A DNA stretch of 64,000 nt from [Scytonema hofmanni] UTEX 2349 (lineage in GTDB: Bacteria; Cyanobacteriota; Cyanobacteriia; Cyanobacteriales; Nostocaceae): positions 4,441,801 to 4,505,800 of the forward strand of contig NZ_KK073768.1 of the NCBI RefSeq assembly GCF_000582685.1, read 5' to 3'. The position numbers were made by a program, and so were the translations under genes. Below are positions 17,713-25,437 of the stretch, piece by piece (position 1 is the stretch's first letter; each line of letters begins with the position of its first letter). The notes beneath the pieces are model-generated. The model saw only the letters and a program-made list of their open reading frames with translations, was not told the origin of the DNA and ran no database searches.

Positions 17713-18155
17713 CCAGCTTTTATATTTGCGTTTTCTGTCACCTAATACCTGTTTGTTGAGGTTGTTTAGGAGTTCAAAAAAGCACTATCCAGGTGACATC
17801 TGTGCACCGAATAGTATACAGCACGACCTAATGCTTGAATATTTGAGATAAAGATTGCACCTTCACCGCAATTTGACCTCTTTTATCGAAAGAGACAAAT
17901 ATAAGGTGATTTAAAATTTCATACCAAAAAGACCATTAAAGAACTATTCCAAAATGATGGATTAGATTTTTAATCGTGGTAGACATCTTTCTAGTATTGA
18001 TTGACAAAAGCTTGGCAATGCATTCCCTGATAAATAACTGTCAGATATTGATGAGGTTATCAATTAAGAGTCAATTGTTTTAACTTTGAACTATTCCCTG
18101 GTGAATTGACTCACGGAAGACCTTTTGCGTTGAGTGCGGCAAAGCTCTCATCCGT

Positions 18156-18203
18156 ATATATAGCGGAGGTTGATAAGTCGCTATTTCAACGTCCGCTATA
18201 TAT
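18156..18203. repeat. Large hairpin with 18-bp arms
   Basis: The left arm holds TATATAGCGGAGGTTGA (18157-18173) and the right arm TCAACGTCCGCTATATA (18186-18202). They pair over 17-18 bp with a single mismatch and a 12-base loop. There is no U-tract, so it does not look like a simple terminator. I saw no second copy in the window. Confidence 0.6.
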
Positions 18204-18451
18204 TGCACTGTCAGTAAGAACACTACTACTTACAATTTTCTTTTTTTTATTTAATGGCTTTTCATGTTTATTGTTCAACTCAGTTTGTGATACTGTTATT
18301 AGGAGTCTAACACTCTAGTTACTTAAGTAAAGTATACTTAGCAAACTTTACAAAAAATTTATTTATACCAGGTAGTGACTTCATATCGTTAAAATTTATA
18401 CACATCGTAACATTGTTTAGTGTCAAAGTGTGGCGATCGCAGCAGGATATA

Positions 18452-18530
18452 TAGACATAGGCGTAGTAATTAAATATGCATTTATCCAGAACCCATAGAG
18501 ACGTAGGGTTCCCGGTGCGAACAGGGCAAA
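18452..18530. repeat. Family A element, left part only
   Basis: Begins with the full family end TAGACATAGG (18452-18461), followed by GCGTAGTAATTAAATATGCA and an ATAGAGACGTAGG stretch where the hairpin should start. The second arm and right end are not recognisable, so the copy is degenerate or was overwritten. Confidence 0.55.
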
Positions 18531-18787
18531 CCTTTACGACAATTGATGTACATCAATATAAGCGTAGCCACCCAAAATTTGAGCCTGTCATTTTTTATAG
18601 TACTAAAAAACTATGTCCCTCACCAGGATAATCAAAGATGCGATTGACACACCGTATTTTTCTAAGTATTACAAAGGTATGCGGAAGCCGCTGCGAAGCG
18701 ATCGCATGTCGAATGCTTTATAGACAAGACTTACGCAACTGGCATATAGCGTTTCTCCGTCGAGTGAGGTACAGCAACCCCACCTCC

Positions 18788-18858
18788 TAATACGGTTCGG
18801 ATAAGAAAATTAGCGAACCCAAAATCATTGTAGAGACGCGATATATTGCGTCTCTACA
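18788..18858. repeat. Family B half element, inverse to 2100-2211
   Basis: TAATACGGTTCGGATAAGA and the following AATTAG...AACCCAAAATCATTG, then the GTAGAGACGCGATATATTGCGTCTCTACA hairpin (quoted in parts), match the right half of the element at 2100-2211 read from the other strand. The other end is missing. Confidence 0.6.
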
Positions 18859-18971
18859 GAGAAGTTACCACTGCCATCAGATTTCGTCGAATCATCTAGA
18901 ATGACTACAGGAGTCTTCTAGGTTTAACAATGTTAACCATGAAGCTTCCTGAATGATAGAGTCTATCTACC

Positions 18972-20309
18972 TTGATGCAAATGACTGAGCAAAATGATGC
19001 TAACTTGCCATCAACTGATTCTCAACAGTCGAATGAATCGATTGATGAGGTGAAAACTTCTGGCAAGAATTACAGTAAAAACCACATTACTGAAGTCTGG
19101 AATAATGCAACCAGTCGCTTAATGCAACTTTTACCCGTAGACCAATTAGCACAAAGTCTTGTCAAACAGTTGAGCGTCAGTGAAGCTCAAGTTGCAGAGA
19201 TTTTGCAGACAGTCCGCGCCGAACTACCAACTACTGAAGCGCTGCTGATTGGTAAGCCACAAGCCGGAAAAAGTTCGATTGTGCGGGGACTGACGGGAGT
19301 TTCTGCCGAGATTGTTGGTCAAGGATATCGTCCGCATACGCAACACACTGAACGCTACGCTTATCCTTCAAATGACTTGCCTTTACTTATTTTTACGGAT
19401 ACGGTCGGTTTGGGAGATGTGTATCAAGAAGAAAAGGCAATTATTCAAGAATTAATTGCTGATTTGCAAAAAGAAAGTCGCGGTGCGAGAATTTTGATTC
19501 TCACCGTGAAAATCAATGACTTTGCTGTTGACTCGCTACGACAAATTGCGAAAGAATTACGTCAGAAATATCCAGATATTCCCTGTTTGCTAGCGGTTAC
19601 TTGCTTGCATGAAGTTTATCCTCCAGGTACGGCAGATCATCCAGCTTATCCACCAGATTATCAGGAAGTCAAACGAGCATTTGCAGCAATTGAAGAAGCT
19701 TTTAGTGGAGTGTGCGATCGCTCTATCATGATCGATTTTACTTTAGAAGAAGATGGCTACACACCAGTATTTTATGGTTTGGAAGCGTTCAGAGATACTT
19801 TAGCAGATTTACTTCCAGAGGCAGAATCCCAAGCGATTTATCAATTATTAGATCGCTCTGCTAGTGAGCAAATTGGCAACCTCTACCGCGATGTGGGACG
19901 CCGTTACATGTTAGCATTTGCAATTATGGCAGCTACAGTGGCGGCAGTACCGTTGCCACTGGCGACAATGCCAGTATTAACTGCATTGCAAGTATCGATG
20001 GTGGGGTTGTTGGGTAAATTGTATGGACAAACGCTGACACCATCGCAAGCGGGGGGTTTGGTGAGTGCGATCGCAGGTGGTTTTTTGGCAAAGGCGATCG
20101 CTCGCGAGTTGATTAAATTTATACCAGGTTTTGGCAGCGTAATTGCTGCATCTTGGGCAGCGGCTTATACTTGGTCTTTGGGGGAAGGTGCTTGTGTTTA
20201 TTTCGGTGATTTGATGGGGGGCAAAAAACCCGATCCGAAGAAGATTCAGTCAGTGATGCAAGTTGCTTTTGAAAGTGCGAAAGAACGGTTTAAGGGAATT
20301 AAAAAATAG
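18972..20309 (+). CDS. P-loop GTPase with DUF697 membrane-associated C-terminal domain
   Basis: 445 residues. A Ser/Asn/Asp-rich N-terminal stretch (1-40) precedes a GTPase domain with G1 GKPQAGKSS (94-102) and G3 DTVGLGD (143-149). The G4 position has VTCLHEVYP rather than NKxD, so guanine specificity is not assured. The C-terminal part from about 305 is hydrophobic and Ala/Gly-rich (AFAIMAATVAAVPLPLATMP, GGLVSAIAGGFLAKAIAREL), as in DUF697/YcjF-like proteins, which are thought to associate with membranes. Such proteins are common in filamentous cyanobacteria and their role is unknown. The gene stands alone. Confidence 0.85.
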   Translation: MMQMTEQNDANLPSTDSQQSNESIDEVKTSGKNYSKNHITEVWNNATSRLMQLLPVDQLAQSLVKQLSVSEAQVAEILQTVRAELPTTEALLIGKPQAGKSSIVRGLTGVSAEIVGQGYRPHTQHTERYAYPSNDLPLLIFTDTVGLGDVYQEEKAIIQELIADLQKESRGARILILTVKINDFAVDSLRQIAKELRQKYPDIPCLLAVTCLHEVYPPGTADHPAYPPDYQEVKRAFAAIEEAFSGVCDRSIMIDFTLEEDGYTPVFYGLEAFRDTLADLLPEAESQAIYQLLDRSASEQIGNLYRDVGRRYMLAFAIMAATVAAVPLPLATMPVLTALQVSMVGLLGKLYGQTLTPSQAGGLVSAIAGGFLAKAIARELIKFIPGFGSVIAASWAAAYTWSLGEGACVYFGDLMGGKKPDPKKIQSVMQVAFESAKERFKGIKK

Positions 20310-20995
20310 GCATTGCTGAATTGAGGTATGAATCTGGATGTAGAGACGTAGCACAGAATAGTCTAATCAAGGATTTTGGTTTTACGTAAAATCCTGCGTC
20401 ATACATGAAATCAGGAACGCCAAAAAGTAAGGCGATCGCATCTGTAGTATCATGTCCGGAAAATTACTTATGATGTAAAGACGTTCCGGTGGAACGTCTC
20501 TACGACGGTTGCGACGTTTTTATTACTGTTAATTAAATGGACATGATATAACCCTATTTTTGGGTTGTGAAGTGAAAAATGGGCGATCGCGTCGGGACAC
20601 CTCTTGGGAACTTCCTCATTACGGAAAAATCCCCCCAAGGTTAGCTGGTATACAAAAAACACACTTTTTCATAGGGCATCTTACGAAGTCGTGCTGATTT
20701 TTCGCTTATTTTACCCAACTTTTTGTCATACCTCCCATGAATTCTACCCAATTATCCGGACAATGGTAGGTTCTTTATGTAGAAATATTTCTTCTTAGAT
20801 GGCTTTACTTTAGTATTGTCATAAAGGTAAAGTATATATGTAATTACCCTTAGGTTTGCGAAATCAAGGTCTAAGCATTGGTACTAATAGTTAGTTAGTT
20901 TTCATACTTACTAGCATTGAGAGGACACAAATCCCAAATTAGGTTTGTGATCTTCAACTTGTCTTACTTAATCTTAAAGAGGGCTGAGAAATTTA
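20310..20995. other. Intergenic region with one family C element
   Basis: Starts with a half GTAGAGACGTAGC arm at about 20340, followed by the element at 20449-20548. The remaining 450 bp up to the di-heme protein gene is AT-rich and shows no coding frame. It should contain that gene's promoter; a purine-rich AAAGAGGGCTGAG lies just upstream of the ATG at 20996. Confidence 0.5.
20449..20548. repeat. MITE-like element, family C (TATCATGTCC ends)
   Basis: 100 bp bounded by TATCATGTCCGG (20449-20460) and GGACATGATA (20539-20548), a 10-bp inverted pair. The centre is the hairpin GTAAAGACGTTCC / GGAACGTCTCTAC. The 3' half (TTGCGACGTTTTTATTACTG then TTAATTAA) is nearly identical to the copy at 24789-24890. 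Confidence 0.75.
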
Positions 20996-23416
20996 ATGCG
21001 AAGATTTAAACTTCTGAGTGTCTTGTTGATAGTGGCTATATCATTTAGCCTTTCAATTTTCGTTTCTTACGTTTTCCCTAACAAAGTATTCGGTCAGATT
21101 CCTCTTCCTGACGAAGACACTTTAATGGTCCGCCGCCAAGCCGAGGTTGCAACCAACTTTGTGGTTCAACCTCCTGATCCTGATCGCCCCCTGCGTCCAG
21201 CGGAGCGTGTCCCTCGCGACACCTATGGCGATGTCGGACTTACCCCCGTAAAAACTTTGGCGCAGTTGGATAGATTACTTTATCCTTCTATACCAACCTC
21301 AGTTCGTGAAAGAGTGCTAGAAGGGTCTGAGTTCTTTACTACCCCACAAAAAGTTGAGAACGGTTTCGGGTCGGTAGCCATGCAAACTCGATGTACGGGT
21401 TGTCACCTGAATAACCTTGAGTCAGTTCCCAATGAAGGACTACTCACAGGTTCTTCTCTCGTCAGTCGAGCTGGCAGGACAGTTACCACAAACTTCAGTA
21501 TTGTATCAGGCAATACCACAGATGGCGGTCAAGCTCCCGGTAGACGCTTAGATCCGGTCAATCCCGATGGTTCTGTTGACTTCAGTCGTCAGAGTGTAAA
21601 CACCAGTCAAGAATTAGATGCGGTTAATAGTACAGGGCGAACCGCAGCCTTTACAGTCTTTGGAGACTTTTCACCCAGTCAAGAAGAGGTCAATTTTCTG
21701 ACATCTTTTGATCCATTGACTAATGTGCCAAATTTCCTCGGCGTAACTCAGAATTTTGGTGGTTTCTTGCAACACGTGCGCCCTCCTTCTGAAGAACTGA
21801 AAGCTTTAGACCCAAGTCTAGATTGCAGACCAGAAGCTATCCCCAGCATTGCAGAAGATAGAAACCTCGGAACCGTCGATCCCGTTACGGGACTGAGTCC
21901 ACTTGGATTTAGACGTGCTATTACTGAACTTGCTGGTCCCCCATATATTGGTCGTGGGTTGATAGAGGCTATTCCAAACGTCGATATTTCCAGTGCGCCT
22001 GACCCCAACGATGCCAGAGGTGACAATTCCTCCCTCAAAACTTCTTCCTTCCAGTGTACCGGTGATTGCATCACAGGTGCGACCAATACAGTTCCTCCGA
22101 ATGTACCTCGTGGCAGAGAGGATCAACTCGCCGAAGGACTGGGGCGTTTTGGTTTACGTGCCAATGGTACAGAGATGATGCAGTTTATTGTGGGAGGGAC
22201 GTTTGGTACTCTGAGCATGACCAACCGGATCTCTCCTTTTGAGCAAGTGATTGCTGACGGCAACATTGCCCCTTATAATCGCAACTGCCGCAGTTTACTC
22301 GATGATCCAGAGATTTCTGTCAGCATACCATTTAGTGCGCGGAATTTCATCCGTGGGACGGCTCCCCCAGAATTTGGCAACAATCTCTTGGCGGTGCTAA
22401 ATTCCCGAAATCCCTCCAGACCTATCAGAGGCAACAGCCCTGCTGGTAGAGTACAACGAGGGGCGCAGCTTTTTGGTGTTGACCTGGTTGCCTTTGCTAA
22501 CCGGACGATTGCCGGTAAGATGCCTAAACGCGGCGATGGTCTAGATCGCAATGCAATTAACCAGAGCGATCGCATGGTTGGTTGCGTCAGCTGTCATACT
22601 CCAATTCAAAGAACTGGTTTGTCTCCGGCTCTTGGCGACCCATCCTTGGGTCCTGATGAACAAGCACTTGTAGATGCTCTCAGCTACCGTTGGACTCCTG
22701 TGTTCTCAGATCTTAATATCCATAGAGGACCAACCATAGATGCTGAACGCTTTGCGCCAACTCCCCGCGACCCCATCCTGATCAGCCGCTCTGAAAGAAT
22801 TGTTCCTGGTGACAAATCCGGCAAAGATTCCGATGACGATGATGGAGATGAGAAGCGCAAAGGTAAATTCGGCAAGACCTTCACGACCTATGATCTCCCC
22901 CGCAACCTGAGTAGTGATGCCTTCTCAAACCAGAAAGGTACTGCTGACGGTGATCAGTTCCGGACACCACCTCTGACAGGAATTGGAAGAGTCGGTCCTC
23001 CATTCCTGCATGATGCTCGTGTTTTCTTAAGTACCTTAAACCGTGACACCACGCCTGGGGGTACTGTAACGACCAATAGCAGAGTCACCAACGCACCTTT
23101 AGTTATTCGCTCAGTAGACGATGCGATTCTGGCAGCAATTGAGTTACATGACCTACCTGCACCCGATGACTCTAAGACTTCTAAGCTGCGGGGTGGCGGA
23201 TGCCCTGTTCCTAGAGGTGGCAAAGTCACCAATATAATCGGCAACGTTATCGACTACAGCTTATACGGCACATCTCCTGAGAATGTCATTTGCCCACCTT
23301 ATGACAGTGAGCTTTCGACAACTCATCGGGGTGAAGCACGGGAAGTTATGGCTCGTTTCCGTTCTCTGACACGTTCTGATCAACAAGCGATGATTGATTT
23401 CTTGAGGGAGTTGTAG
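20996..23416 (+). CDS. Large exported di-heme cytochrome c-type protein
   Basis: 806 residues with a signal peptide or N-terminal anchor (basic MRRFK then a hydrophobic core to about residue 30, VFGQ at 32-35 as a possible cleavage site). Two c-type heme sites are visible: CTGCH at 133-137 and CVSCH at 530-534. Between and after them are GPPYIGRGLIEAIPN and VGPPFLHDAR, blocks reminiscent of di-heme oxidoreductases of the DUF1111/CcpA-related superfamily. An acidic-basic low-complexity insert (about 605-625) separates the last part. It is likely periplasmic and a redox enzyme or electron carrier; substrate unknown. A strong terminator follows and it has no operon partner. Confidence 0.8.
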   Translation: MRRFKLLSVLLIVAISFSLSIFVSYVFPNKVFGQIPLPDEDTLMVRRQAEVATNFVVQPPDPDRPLRPAERVPRDTYGDVGLTPVKTLAQLDRLLYPSIPTSVRERVLEGSEFFTTPQKVENGFGSVAMQTRCTGCHLNNLESVPNEGLLTGSSLVSRAGRTVTTNFSIVSGNTTDGGQAPGRRLDPVNPDGSVDFSRQSVNTSQELDAVNSTGRTAAFTVFGDFSPSQEEVNFLTSFDPLTNVPNFLGVTQNFGGFLQHVRPPSEELKALDPSLDCRPEAIPSIAEDRNLGTVDPVTGLSPLGFRRAITELAGPPYIGRGLIEAIPNVDISSAPDPNDARGDNSSLKTSSFQCTGDCITGATNTVPPNVPRGREDQLAEGLGRFGLRANGTEMMQFIVGGTFGTLSMTNRISPFEQVIADGNIAPYNRNCRSLLDDPEISVSIPFSARNFIRGTAPPEFGNNLLAVLNSRNPSRPIRGNSPAGRVQRGAQLFGVDLVAFANRTIAGKMPKRGDGLDRNAINQSDRMVGCVSCHTPIQRTGLSPALGDPSLGPDEQALVDALSYRWTPVFSDLNIHRGPTIDAERFAPTPRDPILISRSERIVPGDKSGKDSDDDDGDEKRKGKFGKTFTTYDLPRNLSSDAFSNQKGTADGDQFRTPPLTGIGRVGPPFLHDARVFLSTLNRDTTPGGTVTTNSRVTNAPLVIRSVDDAILAAIELHDLPAPDDSKTSKLRGGGCPVPRGGKVTNIIGNVIDYSLYGTSPENVICPPYDSELSTTHRGEAREVMARFRSLTRSDQQAMIDFLREL

Positions 23417-23467
23417 ACGCTCTCCAATATCTTTAATATGGATTATTTGTGAATTTCAATTCACTAC

Positions 23468-23496
23468 AGGGACGTTCTTAAGAACGTCCTTTTTTT
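23468..23496 (+). terminator. Rho-independent terminator of the di-heme protein gene
   Basis: Perfect 10-bp stem GGACGTTCTT / AAGAACGTCC (23470-23489) directly followed by seven T residues, 53 bp past the stop codon. Confidence 0.85.
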
Positions 23497-23520
23497 GATA
23501 TCTTCGTGACCATAAAGAAT

Positions 23521-23592
23521 GTAGAGACGTAGCAAAAAATGAAGAGACGTAGCATTGCTACGTCTCTACAAGGGTTATGGATAACGCATAAA
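23521..23592. repeat. Family A element, inverse orientation, partial
   Basis: Holds a GTAGAGACGTAGC arm, then the hairpin AGAGACGTAGCATTGCTACG plus TCTCTAC, then AAGGGTTATGGATAACGCAT, which is the inverse of the ATGCG..CC..AACCCTT stretch in other copies. Outer ends are not clear. Together with the terminator it fills most of the 338-bp gap before the Uma2 gene; the rest shows nothing recognisable. Confidence 0.6.
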
Positions 23593-23754
23593 AAAACGCT
23601 TTCGCTACTGAGCAAGATACCCTTTTTGAAGTAGCGATCGCACAACCCTCATTTTTAGTTTTGAGATGGCGAGGTTGACCAAGTTCGTAGACGCTATTAT
23701 TGGCTTCTCGTCAGATAAAATCAAATAAAGGCAATAAGCCAGACGGAGACAATT

Positions 23755-24324
23755 ATGAGTCAAGCTATTGAGAAAGTACGCTGGACAATTTACGATTTAG
23801 AGGGTCTACCGCAGAATGAGTGGACGCGCTATGAAATTATTGATGGAGAACTTTTCGTGACTCGCTCTCCTCATCGCAAACATCAACAAGTTTGTGGTAA
23901 AATATTTGCAAAACTCGATACTTGGTCAGAGTCGAGTGGTTTAGGGGAAACGATTGTTGCTCCGGGTGTAATTTTTTCGGAAGCAGATAGCGTCATCCCG
24001 GATGTAGTTTGGGTAAGTCGAGAAAGACTAGCTCAAATTGAAGATGAAGCAGGACATTTGAGAAGCGCACCAGAGTTAGTTGTAGAAGTTTTATCTCCTG
24101 GTAAACAAAACGAATTTCGAGATAAGGAAGCAAAACTAAAACTTTATTCAGTTCAAGGTGTACGGGAGTATTGGATTGTTGATAGGTTAACTAAACAAGT
24201 GGAAGTTTATCGACGAGAAAAAGCGCGATTAATTTTAGTTGCTACTTTGTTAGGTGATGATGAAATAACCTCGCCACTTTTACCAGGATTTTGTTGTTCT
24301 ATCAGTTGCTTTTTTCCGGAATAG
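23755..24324 (+). CDS. Uma2 family putative restriction-type endonuclease (DUF820)
   Basis: 189 residues, the standard length of Uma2 proteins, a PD-(D/E)XK-fold family greatly expanded in cyanobacteria. Signature blocks are YEIIDGELFVTRSP near the N terminus, VIPDVVWVSRERL (catalytic Asp), APELVVEVLSPGKQNEFRDK (catalytic Glu and following basic residues), KLYSVQGVREYWIVD and VEVYRRE. A GGAG ribosome site precedes the ATG. The function of Uma2 proteins is unresolved; no toxin-antitoxin partner or transposase is adjacent. Confidence 0.93.
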   Translation: MSQAIEKVRWTIYDLEGLPQNEWTRYEIIDGELFVTRSPHRKHQQVCGKIFAKLDTWSESSGLGETIVAPGVIFSEADSVIPDVVWVSRERLAQIEDEAGHLRSAPELVVEVLSPGKQNEFRDKEAKLKLYSVQGVREYWIVDRLTKQVEVYRREKARLILVATLLGDDEITSPLLPGFCCSISCFFPE

Positions 24325-24398
24325 TGGGAAAGAGTGCATGTGCTCAGAATATTTTCTATCATTTATGAGTTATATCAAGTTCGCTTAATCACTTATAA

Positions 24399-24717
24399 TA
24401 TCATGTCCGCGCTTATTACTTACGCTCACCCCAAGAACCCCACCCCGCCAAAGCTACGCTTTGTCTCCCCTCCCCGCTTGCCGGGAGCAGGGTGGTTTCA
24501 TACGAAAAAAGAAAAATATGAAAGCCTCTATTTCTCGTTTTGAATCATAGATTTTGACCCCTCTCCAAACCTCTCCCCCACGGGGGGAGAGGCTTTGATA
24601 ACTGGTTTTAATTTTTCTCTGATGGTATGAAACCACCCTGCCTCCCCGCTTGCGGGGAGGGGTTGGGGGTGGGGTGCAATGACTGTGGGAATCATAGCTA
24701 ATTATCCGGACATGATA
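24399..24717. repeat. Family C element with nested repeats (319 bp)
   Basis: Outer ends TATCATGTCCGC (24399-24410) and CCGGACATGATA (24706-24717) are family C ends, but the inside is three times longer than in the 100-bp copies. Inside lie an inverted pair GTGGTTTCATAC / GTATGAAACCAC and GC-rich hairpins such as CTCTCCCCC / GGGGGAGAG and CCTCCCCGCTTGCGGGGAGG. The layout suggests a second palindromic element inserted into a family C element. Confidence 0.6.
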
Positions 24718-24788
24718 TAATTCGTCATTGCGATCGCAATGACTCAACGATTGCTTCAATGACAACTAATCATCCGAGCCTGATCTTA

Positions 24789-24890
24789 TATCATGACAGG
24801 CTTATTACATATATTGTAGAGACGTTCCGGCGGAACGTCTCTTGCGTTGGTTACGATGTTTTTATTAGTGTTAATTAACCGGACATCATA
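24789..24890. repeat. MITE-like element, family C
   Basis: TATCATGACAGG (24789-24800) opposes CCGGACATCATA (24879-24890) with two mismatches. The central hairpin is GTAGAGACGTTCC / GGAACGTCTC and the right half matches 20449-20548 closely. Confidence 0.7.
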
Positions 24891-24911
24891 TTATTTGTTG
24901 GATGGTAAATT

Positions 24912-25178
24912 TTAACCTTGACTGACAGTAATCCACAGACTGCGGAAATATTTTTGAGGATGGTTTTCATCCTTAAATTCTTTACATTCCTTACCATCAA
25001 CTCTGATAATTGCTCCATCATCACTGAGGATTTAAAATTGATTTTTTCGGTCAGGATAAAATAAAATTGATTCTGGACGAAAATCAGATGGTAAATTAAT
25101 TGATTCAATTTTTTCCGGAGTATCTTGACGATTTCCTGACCACGAATATAAACCAAATTTATCGCTGCTGTCGTAATA
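24912..25178 (-). pseudogene. DUF3616-like gene fragment, 3' part with internal stop
   Basis: Reading the minus strand from about 25178 gives YYDSSDKFGLYSWSGNRQDT and, further on, FRPESILFYPDRKNQF, then a TAA where CAA (Gln) is expected. In the same frame it resumes as ILSDDGAIIRVDGKECKEF and ends FRSLWITVSQG-stop at 24912. This looks like the C terminus of a DUF3616-type protein (family recalled, moderate certainty). The upstream end stops exactly where the family D repeat begins at 25176, so the element probably cut the gene. Remaining length is about 88 codons. Confidence 0.6.
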
Positions 25179-25290
25179 CCAATTTTATATGAGGCTGCAC
25201 ATTATTCCCTGCGCCGAGCGCACGCTGCGCGAACAGGCGCTTTAGCCTGGGGCTACACGAAAAAAGCCTGCCTTCGCAGGATTGTTCAGC
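25176..25290. repeat. Family D repeat (ATACCAATT ... GCGCCGAGCGCACG)
   Basis: Starts ATACCAATT (25176-25184), then TATGAGGCTGCACATTA and the segment CCTGCGCCGAGCGCACGCTG followed by CGCGAACAGGCGCTTTAGCC. The same string, almost base for base, occurs at 55885-56023. No matching right end is visible here, so the copy may be truncated. The 25290 boundary is approximate. Confidence 0.65.
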
Positions 25291-25437
25291 GTTTCGGACA
25301 ACATCATCCCTACCCAAAAAACATATTTTGGCTGATACAATACTCAAACTTTAGTTTGAACAAAGACAATGCTGCAAGTGCTTTAAAATAGTAATTTTAA
25401 GTATCTGGTTCAGGCAGATTTGATATTATAGCCTTAT

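Larger units (their letters stand above)
17528..18971. other. 1.44-kb gene-free leader between divergent transcription units
   Basis: No convincing gene. An open frame at 18106-18318 has no ribosome site and spans the strong hairpin at 18156-18203, so I regard it as spurious. The region must hold the promoter of the exopolysaccharide cluster (leftward) and of the DUF697 GTPase (rightward). It carries a near-perfect HIP1-centred palindrome (17689-17712), a large hairpin (18156-18203), a family A end (18452-18530), a start resembling the TAGGACTTACGCA element (around 18727) and a family B half element (18788-18858). Confidence 0.6.
24325..25437. other. 1.1-kb stretch of palindromic elements and gene debris
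   Basis: No intact gene. Contents in order: family C element with a nested insertion (24399-24717), family C element (24789-24890), a broken DUF3616-like gene fragment (24912-25178) and a family D repeat (25176-25290). The last 150 bp before the pseudouridine synthase has no recognisable feature except probable promoter sequence. Confidence 0.65.

Noticed and set aside
18106..18318. 70-codon open frame in the exopolysaccharide leader
   Set aside because: Spans the 18-bp-arm hairpin, has no ribosome site and biased composition; spurious.
24454..24765. 103-codon minus-strand frame
   Set aside because: Lies wholly in palindromic repeats and encodes the typical repeat-derived PTPPRKRGG pattern; not a gene.
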